From Aulostomus chinensis (lineage: Eukaryota; Chordata; Actinopteri; Syngnathiformes; Aulostomidae), in assembly GCA_037954235.1 (NCBI GenBank), contig JBBMOA010000015.1:3464001-3528000 (forward strand): DNA of 64,000 nucleotides, read 5' to 3'. The notes beneath the pieces were generated by a model. That model saw only the letters and a list, made by a program, of their open reading frames with translations, did no database searches and was not told the origin of the DNA. Positions 21,581 through 33,999 of this stretch are shown here, in pieces; positions within the stretch are counted from its first letter, which is position 1; the number at the start of each line of letters is the position of its first letter. The translations under genes were made by a program, and so were the position numbers.

Positions 21581-23034
21581 AAAACTCCACCCGGTTCCTC
21601 GTGGGATCGTTATGTGAGTGAGCGCCTGTGTGGCTGAGGTCGAGTTTGATAAATGTAGCGTTTAAATAGATCAGCTTCTGCTGTCTGACATTCACGTGAA
21701 TTAAGACGTCAGAAATGTTGGTCGTCTGTATTCAGGTTCTGGCATCATCTTTCCATTCAGTTCGACAGTTTGGTATTTTTTTCCCTCTCGATGCCCACAA
21801 ATTAAATACATAAATCTCGATGGTTCCTCCAGAGCTCAGTACGAGCTGTGGAATTAAAGAGTGAGATGAACTTTTACATTTCTTTTGAGGCAATAATTAA
21901 GACCATGCCACAGAAAGATGAAGTTTTAATTTGTTTTAGCAGAGTCTGGAAATCTACACAACCTGCTGAGGTATCTTTCTCTGGTTACTTTGCAAAAATT
22001 AATAAAAAATAAATAAAAATAAAAAAGTGCTTGTGTTTAGGAACTCTGGAGACTATGAACACACTTTACTGTACCCACAAAGGTCTGATTTGCTCTCTGT
22101 CGAAGCTAAATTGTCGCCTTGTCAGCCGTAACCCTCCTATCAGGATTGCACCCCTTCTCATCTGCAAATTGATACGAAAACACATTAACAACAAAGGGGT
22201 GAGGAAATTGTCAAAGTATTGCAGGAGGATTGCAGCAAACTTTGCTCTGAAGAAAATTTCTCTTTCTATCTATCCATCTCCTGAGTGTGTTTTATCTCTG
22301 CCTCTCCTCTGCTTCCGGACCAAACCCAAACTTTGAAAATTAATTTCAAAGTGAGGAGAACCTGAGGGGAATCTTAAACATGGCATCCTTGTGGAAATAA
22401 TTAAATTGCATCCACCACATGTAAAACAAATTACTCATACCTTGTCTACACTCCTGTCCATAATTGTAATTATGACTGAATTCATCAACACTGATAAAAG
22501 CTTGTAATTTACAGAAACATGTTTGAATCAGTCATGACAAGGCCTTCTTTATGCCTCCGTGTTGTTATCATCTGACTCTGCGGGTGTTAATGCAAATGAA
22601 AAAGTACAACAATCTTTGAGGTCACGCTGCTGCTTTAACAGTGACGACACACAGAGTTTCAGTGCATCTCTTGACACTTGGTGAAACCAGCGGAGTGTCA
22701 TGACACAACGTGCACTGCACGTGAAAGAGAAATGAACTCATCCCCCACCAGGAGGGATTACAAGGAGCAGAAACTGACACCAGCTTTGAACTGAGGCAGT
22801 GTAAAAAGAACCATGTTCAGGGATTAAAAGAGACGCGTGTGCCTGTGTTTAACTATGAACTGCTGGGGATGTCCTTTGCAGCGTAAAATAAATACTTTCA
22901 ACCTGCTTTTCTTCTGTCACCATGAAGCAAAGATTCATGAATATGAATACGATGTCAAACTTCAGTACAGTATAGGATCTACAGCATATTTGGACCCCTC
23001 TCTCCCTTGTGCTTTGTACCCACCCAGAAACACA

Positions 23035-23039
<5 letters not shown>
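21581..23039. other. unique sequence with an E-box/CRE pair
   Basis: TTCACGTGAA (21691-21700) is followed after four bases by AGACGTCAG (about 21705-21713), a palindromic CACGTG box next to a CRE-like box. Otherwise unique, AT-rich sequence. Confidence 0.35.

Positions 23040-23110
<71 letters not shown>
23040..23110. repeat. (CA)35 microsatellite
   Basis: Pure CA array after ACACACCCA. Flanked by otherwise unique sequence. Confidence 0.95.
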
Positions 23111-23115
<5 letters not shown>

Positions 23116-26022
23116 CATCTGCAGACTATAGAAATATAGTGACCTGGGCTCTCTTCCTGTATTTTCTGCAATGTCAGTCGTCAACATTTGAAGATAAGAG
23201 AAGCTGTTGCGGTTGCCAGGCTAGCCGCCTCAGTCTGACACCATCCATCCCTCCCATTATTAGATTATTAGGAAATCCCTGTGCTGTGTTTTATGGGGAT
23301 CCCCCAGGAGAGTGTTCACTGATGTGATTCTCCCAGACCGGAGCTCCTCTCATCAGAGTAATGCAGCCTGAGGCTGGGGGCAGAGAACTGTATTGTGGAT
23401 GTGATGTCTCCCAGAGGTCCCTCCCCCAACAAGCAGGAGTCAGTCCCTCTGTTTGAGTGCACTCTCACTGCGTGCAGGTTTTGTAAACGTAAATAAGGTG
23501 CATACAGCCCATGCCGGCTATATTTATTACATCTGCCATAGAGGAATCACCGGCTTTTGCTGTCTGCTGACAACATTTAACTGAAAAAGTGGCAGATTGA
23601 TTTTAAGAAATTTGGTGGGGTGATAGAACTTGGGTTAGGGAACAGTCAGTTTTGGGACTGACATGGAATCGGATCCAGATCTGATGACATACTAACCAGA
23701 GGCGTGTGGTCTCAGAGCGCCCGCAAGTATATGTCATGTTGTTAGCTGCGTCAGTAAAGAGCTCTCTTTACATTTTCCCCTGACTACTTTTACTGTGCAG
23801 TCGTGAGGATTATTGCAGGGATGTCAAGATGGTTTCAGTCTCTATAAGCAGATTCTTTTTTGTTTTGAAATGTTAATGGAAAAACTGTCAAAACTCAGCA
23901 ATTATTATCTATGGTCAGCATGAAACAATGGTTGGAAATGTTAGCACATGGTAGATGTGAACACAAAGAGAACAGCTTCAATTTTCATTTCTTCCCATTT
24001 AAACCCAGAGTAGATAGCGATGGGTGAGACGGACAAATGGCTGATCGAACAAGAGGAGAGGACAAGATAATTACATGCTGTGTGTGACATTTTCTCCTCC
24101 TTCTGTTCTCCTTTCAATTAACTGTGAACTGTGATTATAGCACATTACATTATTTTAAAAAAAATATTCCAGTGGTTCAAGTTTTTAAATAGAACACTAC
24201 AGTGGCAGAACTTAGGCAGGGACTGGTGGATGATATGTGGTGTTAATGGTTCAGATCCTGTCTTATTTATCCTGTTGTCTTCCAACGAGGCGAAGGGTGG
24301 ACAGGTCATTGCAGAGGGGCCGAGGGCCAGTAATGGGCAGCCTGGGCAACTTAAGTCTCTTTCCCATGGGCCCGAAAACTTTTTATCTGCAATGGGAAAG
24401 AGTTTAATCAGCATTCACTCCTGGGCAGTAAAAGCGTTCTGTTTCCGTTGCGGTTGGAGCCCCGCTATCAACAACATACACGGATGCAATGAACTCTTGC
24501 TGGCTCCGCTGTTAACTTCTGCAACTATTTGTTATCTCAGTCACTAATTAAACCCATCTGTGTTAAAGGAGCACTCTATCATTCAGTTTGTGCTGAGTTT
24601 GAAAAACAACCTGGAGCAACTAGTGAAACAACGCCACCATCCTCCATGTGGCTTTTACTACAGTGGGTGTGCAAAAGCTGGAGATACTACAGTTCTTGAC
24701 AACACCGTCACTTCCCGACTGCGTTCGACATGTTGAACTTGGAGCAGTGGGGCATTGTAAGCTGAGTGCACACTGCAGGCAATCAGACAGATCAGACAGC
24801 GCTGTTCTTTTGCCTTCACTTCCTGATTCGAGGCTGACATGCCCAAATGATTCCGCAGTGTTGTGTGGGGTTTACATCATTCCAACATTCTCAACTGAAC
24901 TAAGTCTGAAATCGTAACAAGTGTGTGCACGGGATGTTGCATACTTAGCTTGTAGCTGTAACTCCAGTTCTTGCAGCAAAATATATGAGACTCGCTCATT
25001 CCGTCTTCTGAGCCGCGACTTCTTTCATGTTTTTTTTCAAGCGTGATTATGATCCTCAGTGTTTTATTGGGTTTCTTTCCTCTGAAATCATATTTGATGT
25101 AATTGTTTAGGGTGAACACACAGACCATGGTCCCGCGTCTTGACTGAATCGCTTCGTGGGTTTGTTCAAATAATAAGATGTTAAATCCCAGGTATTTCTC
25201 TGAGATCACATCCATCAATTTGTTGTCTTGTTTTCTGTACAGTTGCCACTGAGCCAGGGAGGTTGAGGTGAGGATGAAGCAGCAATAATGCAGGAACTTT
25301 TGGCTCTCTGAAGTTCTCCTTATTCATCTGAACACAGACAGATGCATGGGGGGCAAAGGGGGAGTGGGGCAAACCAATCAATGAAGGAGAAAACAACAAG
25401 GGGTGTGACAGAGGAGTTGAGCAGGATGAGAGAAAATGAATGCAATCATACTGACAGACATTCAGTGGAGGAGGAAGAATAACCCCTAAACAAAGGGCGA
25501 CGCAAGAATATGAGAGGGAGGAGAGGAGAGAGAGAAAACACAACAAGCAACAACAAAACACAAAGGAAGAAGACTCATTGTTGATTATTCCTCTATTGCC
25601 TCCTCCTGCACAATGCAGAGAAAACAAGGCTGGAAGATGATGAGATAAGATCCCCTTCAACAGCATCAAAACGCTTTTTAATCACAGCCTGAGAGGCGTC
25701 ACAGGCATTTATCATTTCCCTCACTGCTCCTTTGTAAATAAACATAATACGCAGTGACTCAGATTGGTAATATTATAGAGTTACTTTTTAACATCATTGT
25801 ACAATCAAATTACAAACAAAACTTTTGAATAACCATTTTTGGTCTGCATGAATAGGTATTTAATCAGATATTTTTTGGGCCCCGTGATAAACTTCTTTTC
25901 CTTAATTGGAATGTTGATAGTTTTTCGGATAAGGGTACAAATTCTGGATGCAAAAAGCAAACAGTGATAGAGTGAAATAAGCACCAGAATTTAAAAAAAA
26001 AACACAACATAATGTAAATTAA
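23111..26022. other. unique non-coding sequence
   Basis: The 138-codon plus frame (24131-24547) and the 162-codon minus frame (25181-25669) have no motifs. The latter is simply pyrimidine-rich. The stretch 24230-24545 has balanced composition and could be conserved, but nothing proves it. Confidence 0.4.
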
Positions 26023-26040
26023 CTCTTCTCTCTCTCTCTA

Positions 26041-26113
<73 letters not shown>
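26023..26113. repeat. compound (CT)n-(CA)n microsatellite
   Basis: (CT)n with one TA interruption (26023-26052) runs directly into (CA)30 (to 26113). On the minus strand this is (TG)n followed by (AG)n, the same polarity as at 28944 and 43672. Confidence 0.95.
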
Positions 26114-26114
<1 letters not shown>

Positions 26115-26479
26115 CTGCTGGAGAGGGTTTTCCCTGAGCACTGGTGTTTGATGCAGAAAGAAAAGGCACGTCGTTATGATGTTGACCAACCGTATCCTCC
26201 TGCCTGCGCTGGCTGTCTCTGCCCTCGGCAAGTGTGAGGAGAAAATACAAGCGGATAAAAAAAACACAAAAAAGTCTTTGCATCTGCCTCCCCGTCTCTG
26301 TCTCCTCACTATCACCCTCCCCCCACCACCTCGGGGAGGTAAATGACACTGCTGTGAAGGTAGAATTGAGGCAGTTTGACCTTGATAGCAAACCTGCATT
26401 CCTAAATAAATATTCAGTGGCTCGGGAGCGATGGTGCGTGCCTTCGCTCCAGCAGATAACAGGTTATGAATGAGGCAGA
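26114..26479. other. unique sequence
   Basis: No feature recognised. Confidence 0.5.
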
Positions 26480-26640
26480 TGCTCTCGTTTTGGGCCGAGC
26501 CGGCACCACCGCAGCCAGAGACGAGAGCTCACAGGAAGCAGTTATGATGAATTAGCTTGAATTACAGTCAGCATTGATTGCATTAATGGCCCATCATTTC
26601 CAGAACCTATCACATGATGCTGCAACAATGCTTCATTTAG
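26480..26640. promoter_or_regulatory. candidate conserved non-coding element
   Basis: Balanced composition with CG-containing left part, then clustered homeodomain/POU-like cores: GAATTAGCTTGAATTA and TTGATTGCATTAATGG (about 26549-26588). No repeats interrupt it. Conservation is guessed from texture and motifs only. Confidence 0.2.
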
Positions 26641-28942
26641 TTTGGTCACATTTAACCAATGTTTTCAACACCACTTATATCCATATTTAATATATCTATC
26701 TAACTCATTATACCGATCTTTCACCATTAATTTGACGTTATGTAATTTCCTAACTTCAGGCGCTCGTAACGACCACAGCATAGCATCTGTCATCATCACT
26801 TGTATTTATATATGATGGAGGCAACTAGAAGCGACCGAAATGGGGAAAGTGCAACAACAGCAGGGAAACAACACGAGTTAGAGGTTCCTAAAACGACTGA
26901 GACAGGAAACCAAACTAAAATACAGGAAATGGGAGAACGCCAGGTGAGGGGACGAGCCGAATGGATAGGAGCAGAGCTGTGGCTGATGAGGACTGATGAA
27001 CTGATGAGACACAGGTGAGCACAGACAAAGAGGTTGGGGGGGGGGGCAGGAAGGGAGGCAGAGGTAGAGAGGGAGTAAAATTTCAATTTAAAAACAGGAG
27101 CTGGCAAAAGGTCAAACCAAAATACCAGACAAACATGGTGATGTGTTTTATGAGGATTCAGAGAGCTGAGCGGGCTGAGTGAGCTGCCCCCCCCCCCCAA
27201 CCTAAAGAAATATCCACTCTGGCATTTTTCAATTGAAAGCAAATTTGAACAGACAGAAGTGACAGATTAGTGTGGCCACAGCTGTGGGGCGGTCAGCTCG
27301 CTCAGCTCTCTGAATCCACCTGAAGCCTACAGTGATACTCTTTTTGACACGGCTCTCAGAACAAAGGCATCTTTAGGCAGGCTTCCCTGCATAGTCGGGT
27401 CACTGCGTGCGCCCTCTAGGAATGATACGGATTAAGAAGAACGCTCCAGCTGATGTACGCTCAATGCTCTGGGCTTAGAACGCATTTTATCTACTGTTTT
27501 TTTTTTGTATGTTTATCAGACTTCAAATATCATTCATTATCGCCGTATCCCTGATAAAACACCTCTGATTTCCCTACAGATCAGACAGTGAAAGCTACAA
27601 TCATACAAAGATAGGGACAGGAAGGAGGTGTGAGGCAAGAAGAGATAAAATAAAAGATGTAGAATAAATCACACTTTCTCTGTGTAACACCTGCTAAAGA
27701 ACACACACCAGTTATTTTCAATAACTAAGAAGATGACAGACAAGATAGTTTTCAGGCTCCCGAAGGAAATTTGTCACAGATGCATCCAGCCATAGAATTA
27801 ATATGAAAATACAGAGTGACACAGGCTTTATTGCTCACAATCTCACATGCCAACTCATCCATCAACACACAAACAACAAGTTTCATAAACTGCGCCCAGA
27901 GAAAATGGTTTGCTTCCCGCTTCCTGGAGGCAAGAAAGCGGCGGGGACGAGAGTGTGTTCATCAGGGACTGACGCGCACGTGAACACACACCGTCAAGGT
28001 GAAGAGCGTAAAATGAAACAAATGTCCAAGTCAGCACGAGAAGTAAATAAGAAACTAGTGTGTTTCTAGGTCTGAGCCGCATGCAGGTAAATTAACATTT
28101 TTATGTGACTCAACGTGACACGACAACATGGCGTCTGAGCAAAGCTGATATGCTCATAATTACAGTCAAATTTCAGTGTCAGAGGCATCTTTTTACTATA
28201 CTGGCAACATGAATGGGCACTTAGTAAATACCAGTAATACGTATCAATTCCATGTTCCATATTTTTATTTGTGACATTATAAATATGCACGTAAGAAACT
28301 TTCAGTCCTTGCAGCCTCTAGCCCTGATTGTGTGGTTTCCACGGAGATGAAGTTTTTTTTTAAAAATTAGAGTGACAAGCAACAAGCCAAGAAAATGTGA
28401 TGGGGAAAAAGAACAACAGCTCAGAGGTTCAGTATCTTCATGTATGTTCTATTTTTAAGTATTTTTTTTCTAGTCGCACATTCCTTCTCACTGGTGTCAA
28501 CATATGCTCAGGGTTTTTTTTTCCTATAGTAACATCATCAATCAGAGTTAATTAGTTCTTACAAGTCTTTGAACGCACCTCTGCTGCTCCTGCTTTCTTC
28601 TGGAAATTAAATGAGTGTAAATTACTTTAGAGGAGTCACGACAGAACTTTTTTTCTCTTTCCTTCAGTTCCTGATCCCAGCGTCCTTAGCCGCTATCGAT
28701 GGTCTTTGATGAAGACTGTGAGTGAGCCCTGACTTCGTGCTTTATAATCTTGCGACTAATTAAAAATGCAGCGTGGAGTAGCAGGTTGATCCATGACACC
28801 AGGCAGCCACATAGGAAAAGGATCAGCCTGTCATTTATCCATCCATCCACACTCACACAACCACACACATGTATCTATCCTGCCACCTTCACACCTTCAC
28901 CCACTACTGACCTTGCGATAAATGGGTTTTACTGTTGATTTG

Positions 28943-28943
<1 letters not shown>
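26641..28943. other. unique sequence, one G run and one C run
   Basis: G11 at 27036-27046 and C12 at 27187-27198. A CTCF-like core (complement of GCGCCCTCTAGG, about 27408-27420) matches 10 of 13 consensus positions. No exons recognised. Confidence 0.4.
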
Positions 28944-29007
<64 letters not shown>

Positions 29008-29020
29008 CGAGAGAGAGAGA
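28944..29020. repeat. compound (TG)17-(GA)n microsatellite
   Basis: Pure TG to 28977, then GA with two GCGA interruptions. It switches from TG to GA without spacer. Confidence 0.95.
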
Positions 29021-29387
29021 TACCTACACCAGGAGTATAGGCGATAGGGTTGTTTGTTCAGGTCATTGTGGGGGTTACATTCTGGACTCAGTGTCTCTCC
29101 TGGTGGACGCTGTAATATTGAGGCATTCTTGAATCTTCTCTTAACATTCGCAGGAATTCCCTCAAGGGGGTTTTCTTTACCTTAAATGGTCTAAAACTGT
29201 CTTCTATCACTCAGATCTATAATCCACTGGGGGCCATCTGATGTGAAGCACTCATGCAAGATGGAGTGTCTGATGAAACTGAGAACATTGCTGTCGGACA
29301 CATCGAGTCTGCTTTGGATTTGCAGACAATTTGAATCGACAATCCCAACAAAAGCTGATCAGGGAACTTGTCCCTGCATGGCAGTGG
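29021..29387. other. unique sequence, possibly older LINE body
   Basis: Directly upstream of the LINE fragment and could belong to it, but I cannot align it to anything I know. Confidence 0.3.
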
Positions 29388-29911
29388 TTTGCTCCCTCCG
29401 AGGTCGGGTAAGATGGAGCGCAAGTCAGAGGCGGATCGGTGCAGCGTCAGCGCTTTTGCAAACTGCATAGATCTGGTGAGGAGGGACGCTGAGTCAGGAG
29501 CAAATCTCTCATTCTACCAGTCGATCTGCACGGCAACCCTCACCTGAAGTCACGAGCTTTGGGAGGTGACCGGACTAATGGGATCACGGATCAAGCAACC
29601 TAAATGACACACCTCCCCAGTGCTGGTGTTGGGTTGATAAGATCTGATGTCCGGAGGGAGTTCAGGGTAGAATCAGTGCTCCTTCATGACAATACGTGAC
29701 TTCATTAACTTTGTGACTCAAGAGGAGTCAGTGGAGGCGGGTCAGGCAGGGAGGCCTCCTGGGCGTAGATCTCACCTGGCCTGGAAACGTCTCGGGATCC
29801 AGGGAGGCTGGAGGCATTGATGGGGGTAAGGACATCAGAGCTATTCCTTTCTCAGTCTGCAGCAACTGATCCGCTCCAGGATAATGAATGAATGGATGAA
29901 TGGATGGATGA
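29388..29911 (+). mobile_element. LINE 3'-end fragment, decayed, with internal deletion
   Basis: Matches, with many substitutions, the end of ORF2 of an abundant fish non-LTR retrotransposon: AGGCGGATCGGTGCAGCGTC, ACCCTCACCTGAAGTCACGA then GCTTTGGGAGGTGACCG, TCCGGAGGGAGTTCAGGGTA, CACCTGGCCTGG and CGTCTCGGGATCC. It ends in an ATGG-type tail (29884-29911). Relative to the family as I remember it, about 100 bases between GCCTCCTGG and CTGGCCTGG are absent. Frames are broken, so it is inactive. The clade is not assigned. Confidence 0.7.
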
Positions 29912-30099
29912 GTGAGAGATGGACAGATAGATGTGTCTAAAATAAAGGTCTGGTTTTCTCTGCCTGGATAACTAAAGGGTGTGGGCTGTGAGGTTTAGAT
30001 GATAAATGGAGCTAACAACAGACTCTTTTTGTTAGCACACCACCACAAAGTGCTAAAATTGAAGTGCTGCTGGAAATGAGGCTGAAGAATCAGACATTC
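29912..30099. other. spacer between two LINE fragments
   Basis: Tetranucleotide-like GGATGAGTGAGAGATGGACAG immediately after the LINE tail is probably tail-derived (only part shown); then unique sequence. Confidence 0.4.
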
Positions 30100-30350
30100 T
30101 GCTAGAGGTCCAAGTGGGAGCACTGGCCCATGAAAAGGAGGCAGCTGAGTGCATTCAGGCATCATATTGGAATATCTCCAAAGTACCTACCTGTGGAGGT
30201 GTTGTGGACACATCTGAACCAAAATCATCACTCATCACTGCAGGAATTATGTAACCAAAATATCCAGGGAACATATGCATATTCCTCAGCAAGGCTCCGG
30301 AGGGTACAGGACACTTGTGGTGCTGTGCATCTGCTTCAAACTAGTGGACC
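30100..30350 (+). mobile_element. second decayed LINE 3'-end fragment
   Basis: Same orientation and family as the fragment at 29388. AGGAGGCAGCTGAGTGCATT, CAGGCATCATATTGG, CTACCTGTGGAGGTGTTGTG and GTACAGGACACTTGTGG follow the order of the family's ORF2 end. This copy retains the segment deleted from the left fragment. It is more diverged, has an insertion near 30215-30300 and lacks a clear tail. Confidence 0.5.
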
Positions 30351-30440
30351 ACAGCAGTTTTATCATATCAGAGCCAATTTGACAGCAGTACTTTGAGGTT
30401 TACATATCACTTTTGTTTTTTTTTTAACTCTAGACGGAGG

Positions 30441-30444
<4 letters not shown>
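30351..30444. other. unique sequence
   Basis: Short spacer with a ten-base T run; no feature. Confidence 0.4.

Positions 30445-30513
<69 letters not shown>
30445..30513. repeat. (TG)n microsatellite
   Basis: About 34 TG units with one TATG interruption near 30477. Confidence 0.95.
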
Positions 30514-30514
<1 letters not shown>

Positions 30515-30687
30515 TCAGCTCAGTGTAGCAGAACCATTTTTGGAATCCATTGAGAAAAGTCCTCAAGAAACATACATCCCCACCAGATGCTTGGAGCCTC
30601 TCAGTCTTGATGGATAACCACATACATGCTGGGACACAATATGTGTGAGTGTGTGCATGCAAACAACTGAGTATGTATTTCTCTGCA

Positions 30688-30706
30688 TGTGTGTGTGTGT
30701 GTGTGT
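30688..30706. repeat. short (TG)9 tract
   Basis: Follows interrupted TG-rich sequence (GTGTGAGTGTGTGCATGC) at about 30642-30660; probably a satellite of the larger array at 30445. Confidence 0.85.
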
Positions 30707-30708
30707 TT

Positions 30709-33689
30709 GCATCTCTTCATTGTAATTAATGGCTCATAGAAGTCCCCCGAGCGTAGTGATTACATTTGTGTTAGTGAACCAGATGCAGCTGAATCTGGGT
30801 TTTTTTTTTTCAAGTTTTTATTCTGTTAACATGGTGGCAAATCTTACTGATTCACATGGATTCGTGGATCAAATTATTTATATTTGTGGTGATTTTAATT
30901 ACCTTCGCCAAGGACATAATGATCGTCTGCATTGGTTTGCCTGTTTGCCTGCCTGCTAGTAGCTCTGATAACTTCATATCACCTTGGAGGAGATGTGTCC
31001 TCTCTGACTGCCCTCAAGTTGTAGCTTTTTAAAAGATTTATTTATCCTCTTGCTTTTGGGTTTGATTCAGTGATACTAGATTTCTGAGACTGGTTTAATG
31101 TCTAAATCGTAGCAGGTTTTATCAGCATTCACCAAAGACTTCCCGCAGAATGCGTCATCATTGGCTCCAGCTCTGACTGACATGAACGAGACAGAAAAAA
31201 ACCCAGCTGAGCATTCAGGGGTCCACTATCAATCGCGTGCACCGTGGAGGTTATGAGAACTCGTTGCCTCCACCAGTAACTTCCCCTTTTTGTCACTTTT
31301 CATGTCTGTCACATATTAAACCTGTCTGCATTCAAGAATCAGTCTAACATCACTCAGTCCGCTTGAGCTTGAGATAAAAACTAGAGCAAAATATAAACCA
31401 TCAAAACAGAGTCACCGCCCACAATACTGCGTTCCACCACGCTGTTTCTTTCCTCTGTCAGCTGGTGATGTTACATGTGACACACATACAAAAAAGCAAA
31501 ACGGAACAGAGAGAGATCAGTCAACAAGTCTGAGTAATATGAGATGAATCCTTTTTTTCTCCACGTTTTTTGAGATTAGACATCGGATATCATCGTGATA
31601 GCAATGATCCACAGAAATAAGATCAAATCCATGTAGCAACTCCTAGACAAGTACTGTACCAAATGTGGTAGAAATACCACAAAGCACTGTGACTCCATAA
31701 AGCTTTTTATAAGGATAGGACCGGGTGGACACTCCAGTTGGCACACTTGGATACCCACAATGTTTTGGGCTTTTAATTTTAAACTGTTTTCCTAGACCCA
31801 TGGGTGCAGGGCCTAAATGGTTACAAAGCCTGCATGTGCATGGGAAAGAAAATAACTAATTGAATTTTGATTCTTATAACCTGGTAATTTTGGCATGTTT
31901 GTCTTGATTGGGAATCATAAATGTTAAATGATGCTGGTGTCAACAATCTCTTCCCTACATATCAACCCTGTCATTTCAATGAGAACAAGAGAGACATACC
32001 ACATAGCATTTTCAGCGGCAGTTAGTAAATCTGAATTAATTATAAGGACCAATAGAGAAGCAATTCCCGAACCTCGGGGGTAACTCAGCATGAGGTCTGT
32101 GGATTACCTCAGATCATGTAGAAGAAAAAAATCCTGATTATGTTTGTTTCATTTGATTTGTGTTCCCTGTCAAACACGAGCACCCCATTATAGCTGATGA
32201 TAAATCCATAATACCCACTTCATCCCCTAAATGTTTTTGATCTTCTAATCTACTTAAATCCATAAGAGAATGTCAATTTTTGAACTTCTGTTTGCTGTTT
32301 AGGGCCTTTGATTCACTGGCCTGATGCATTTTGAGTTTTAATTACGTAAAATGAATTGATTATTTTGACCCTAACAAATGTATATACTGAGGTATTTCTC
32401 ACCAGCTGCTTTGATAAAATTGTAAGAAATTCCATTGCAATTTTTTTTCTGAAAAAAAAAAACCACACACCATGAGCGTGTCTCTCTGTGTTATTAAGAG
32501 ATCAATGTATTTCAATAAAAGTCTTGTAGCAGTCAATATCAGGTGCGGCCTCGAAAGTCCTGTCTAAAGTCTTAAATCCCTGTCTAAATTTCACAGGTAC
32601 TGACAGCACCAGTCTGTTATTTATCTGTGTGGATGACTGTGCAGCGCTGCCCAGTTATTGAATTACCGGTTAAACAGTCCTTGGAGACGGGGGGTGTGCT
32701 GGTGTGCTGGTGTGCTGCAGTGGTAGTTGACTGCTCTGCAGCTCATTCTGGAGCCAGGCTGGGTTGAGTCCTGGTCCTCTCGATACTGTTTGCTCCTCGT
32801 GTCTGTGGAGTGAGTGACTCAGCACTAATTTTGCGTGGAGTGGCTGATGGAACCCTTTACCCTCTGTTAGCATACCAGACTGGCAAGGAAACATTGGCAG
32901 GCCCCACGTTCATGGTCATGATGGAGTGAACAGGAAGTTACACAGTTTTTTGTGTAAATCAAAATAGGGATGGATTACTTAGCACACAGCTGGATACAGG
33001 AACGTGGAGTACTGGAAAGGCAACATCTAGTTTTTGGATGTTCGGTCTGGTGACTAAAAGCTACCGGTTGCAAAGGAAAGATCGTGGTTGCAGTCAAAAT
33101 ACACCGTTGTCAAGGTCGGGCATGCAGGACTCCCTCAGTGGCTGGAGCAGTTGTTCTGAGCGTCTCATAGTGACGTCAGTGGCCTTACAGAGGAGTTAAT
33201 TGACAGCCAGCTGTGTCTCATCCAGATGGAAATGGTGCCATGCACGTCTGGATCGGACGTCAAGGGCTGCATTATCATCAGACTGATCATGAGACAGCAC
33301 GTAGGCTCTGGCTGACTCATCTTTAGGCAATCAGTGAAAAATCAGGTTGGGATTGAGAAGCACAACTGCTGCTTGATGTGAAGTGGGGAGTGGATCTCCT
33401 CCTCTGCTGAACTATTTCCTGAAATGGAAAGGTACAAATGAGCCCATGATTCTGTCTCTCTCGCTCTACTGATGAAGAGTAGCACTGATGAAGCCTCTGG
33501 GATGAGTAGATGCAACAACCTCATTAGGACAACAGGAAATCTAGAGGTTGACTTTGACTAAAGCTATATCACTCCGAGGTGTCCACTGGAGCGTTGCAGC
33601 ATGCACTACCATGTCTCCAACATGATCCCGACCATGTTGAAATGTTTTTTTGTTGTTGTTGTGATTGCTTTAACTATATTTCTCAGAGT
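30709..33689. other. unique sequence, a small tandem repeat
   Basis: GGTGTGCT occurs three times in tandem at about 32693-32716. A stretch near 32990-33120 (GTCTGGTGACTAAAAGCTAC) faintly resembles a decayed tRNA-type head but is not good enough to call. No exons recognised in 3 kb. Confidence 0.4.
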
Positions 33690-33999
33690 TATAAATAACC
33701 AATTCACCCATTCAAGCTATCCTGGTCATTGCCCCACCCCCTTTGCTGGAGCGCACCATGTTTCCCCTCAACAGGTGCATGCGATGTTTCACCAGGGTAA
33801 CGTAGCACATGGCAGGATCACGCCATTACCCCCATTTCTCCCGAGCAGCCCGAGGAGGCACTAGTTATTGACTGGGACCCTCATTCGGCGTCCTGTCTGC
33901 ATCTGGACACACAATCAACCAAGCCAGAGGCACCATGAGGGACCGAACAAGTGGCCCCTGTGTTTGGAAGCAATAGACCACTGCACTACCTGCGTGCCT
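33690..33999 (-). mobile_element. SINE-B copy 2, nearly full length
   Basis: Minus strand. The tRNA-derived head GGCACGCAGGTAGTGCAGTG holds a perfect box A (TAGTGCAGTGG) and a near box B (GTTCGGTCC, one mismatch). The body follows as GCCTCTGGCTTGGTTGATTG, GAGAAATGGGGGTAATGGCG, TACGTTACCCTGGTGAAAC and AAAGGGGGTGGGGCAATGAC. Several of these modules match a widespread fish SINE I know. The last module matches SINE-B copy 1 at 21.5 kb. No target duplication was found. Confidence 0.75.

Noticed and set aside
24131..24547. 138-codon plus frame and overlapping 89-codon minus frame
   Set aside because: Overlapping frames of this size on both strands are usual for noise; no homology recognised.
25181..25669. 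162-codon Leu/Ser/Pro-rich minus frame as a membrane protein
   Set aside because: The composition comes from a purine-rich plus strand (GGAGGAGAGGAGAGAG-type); such strands lack stops in the complement.
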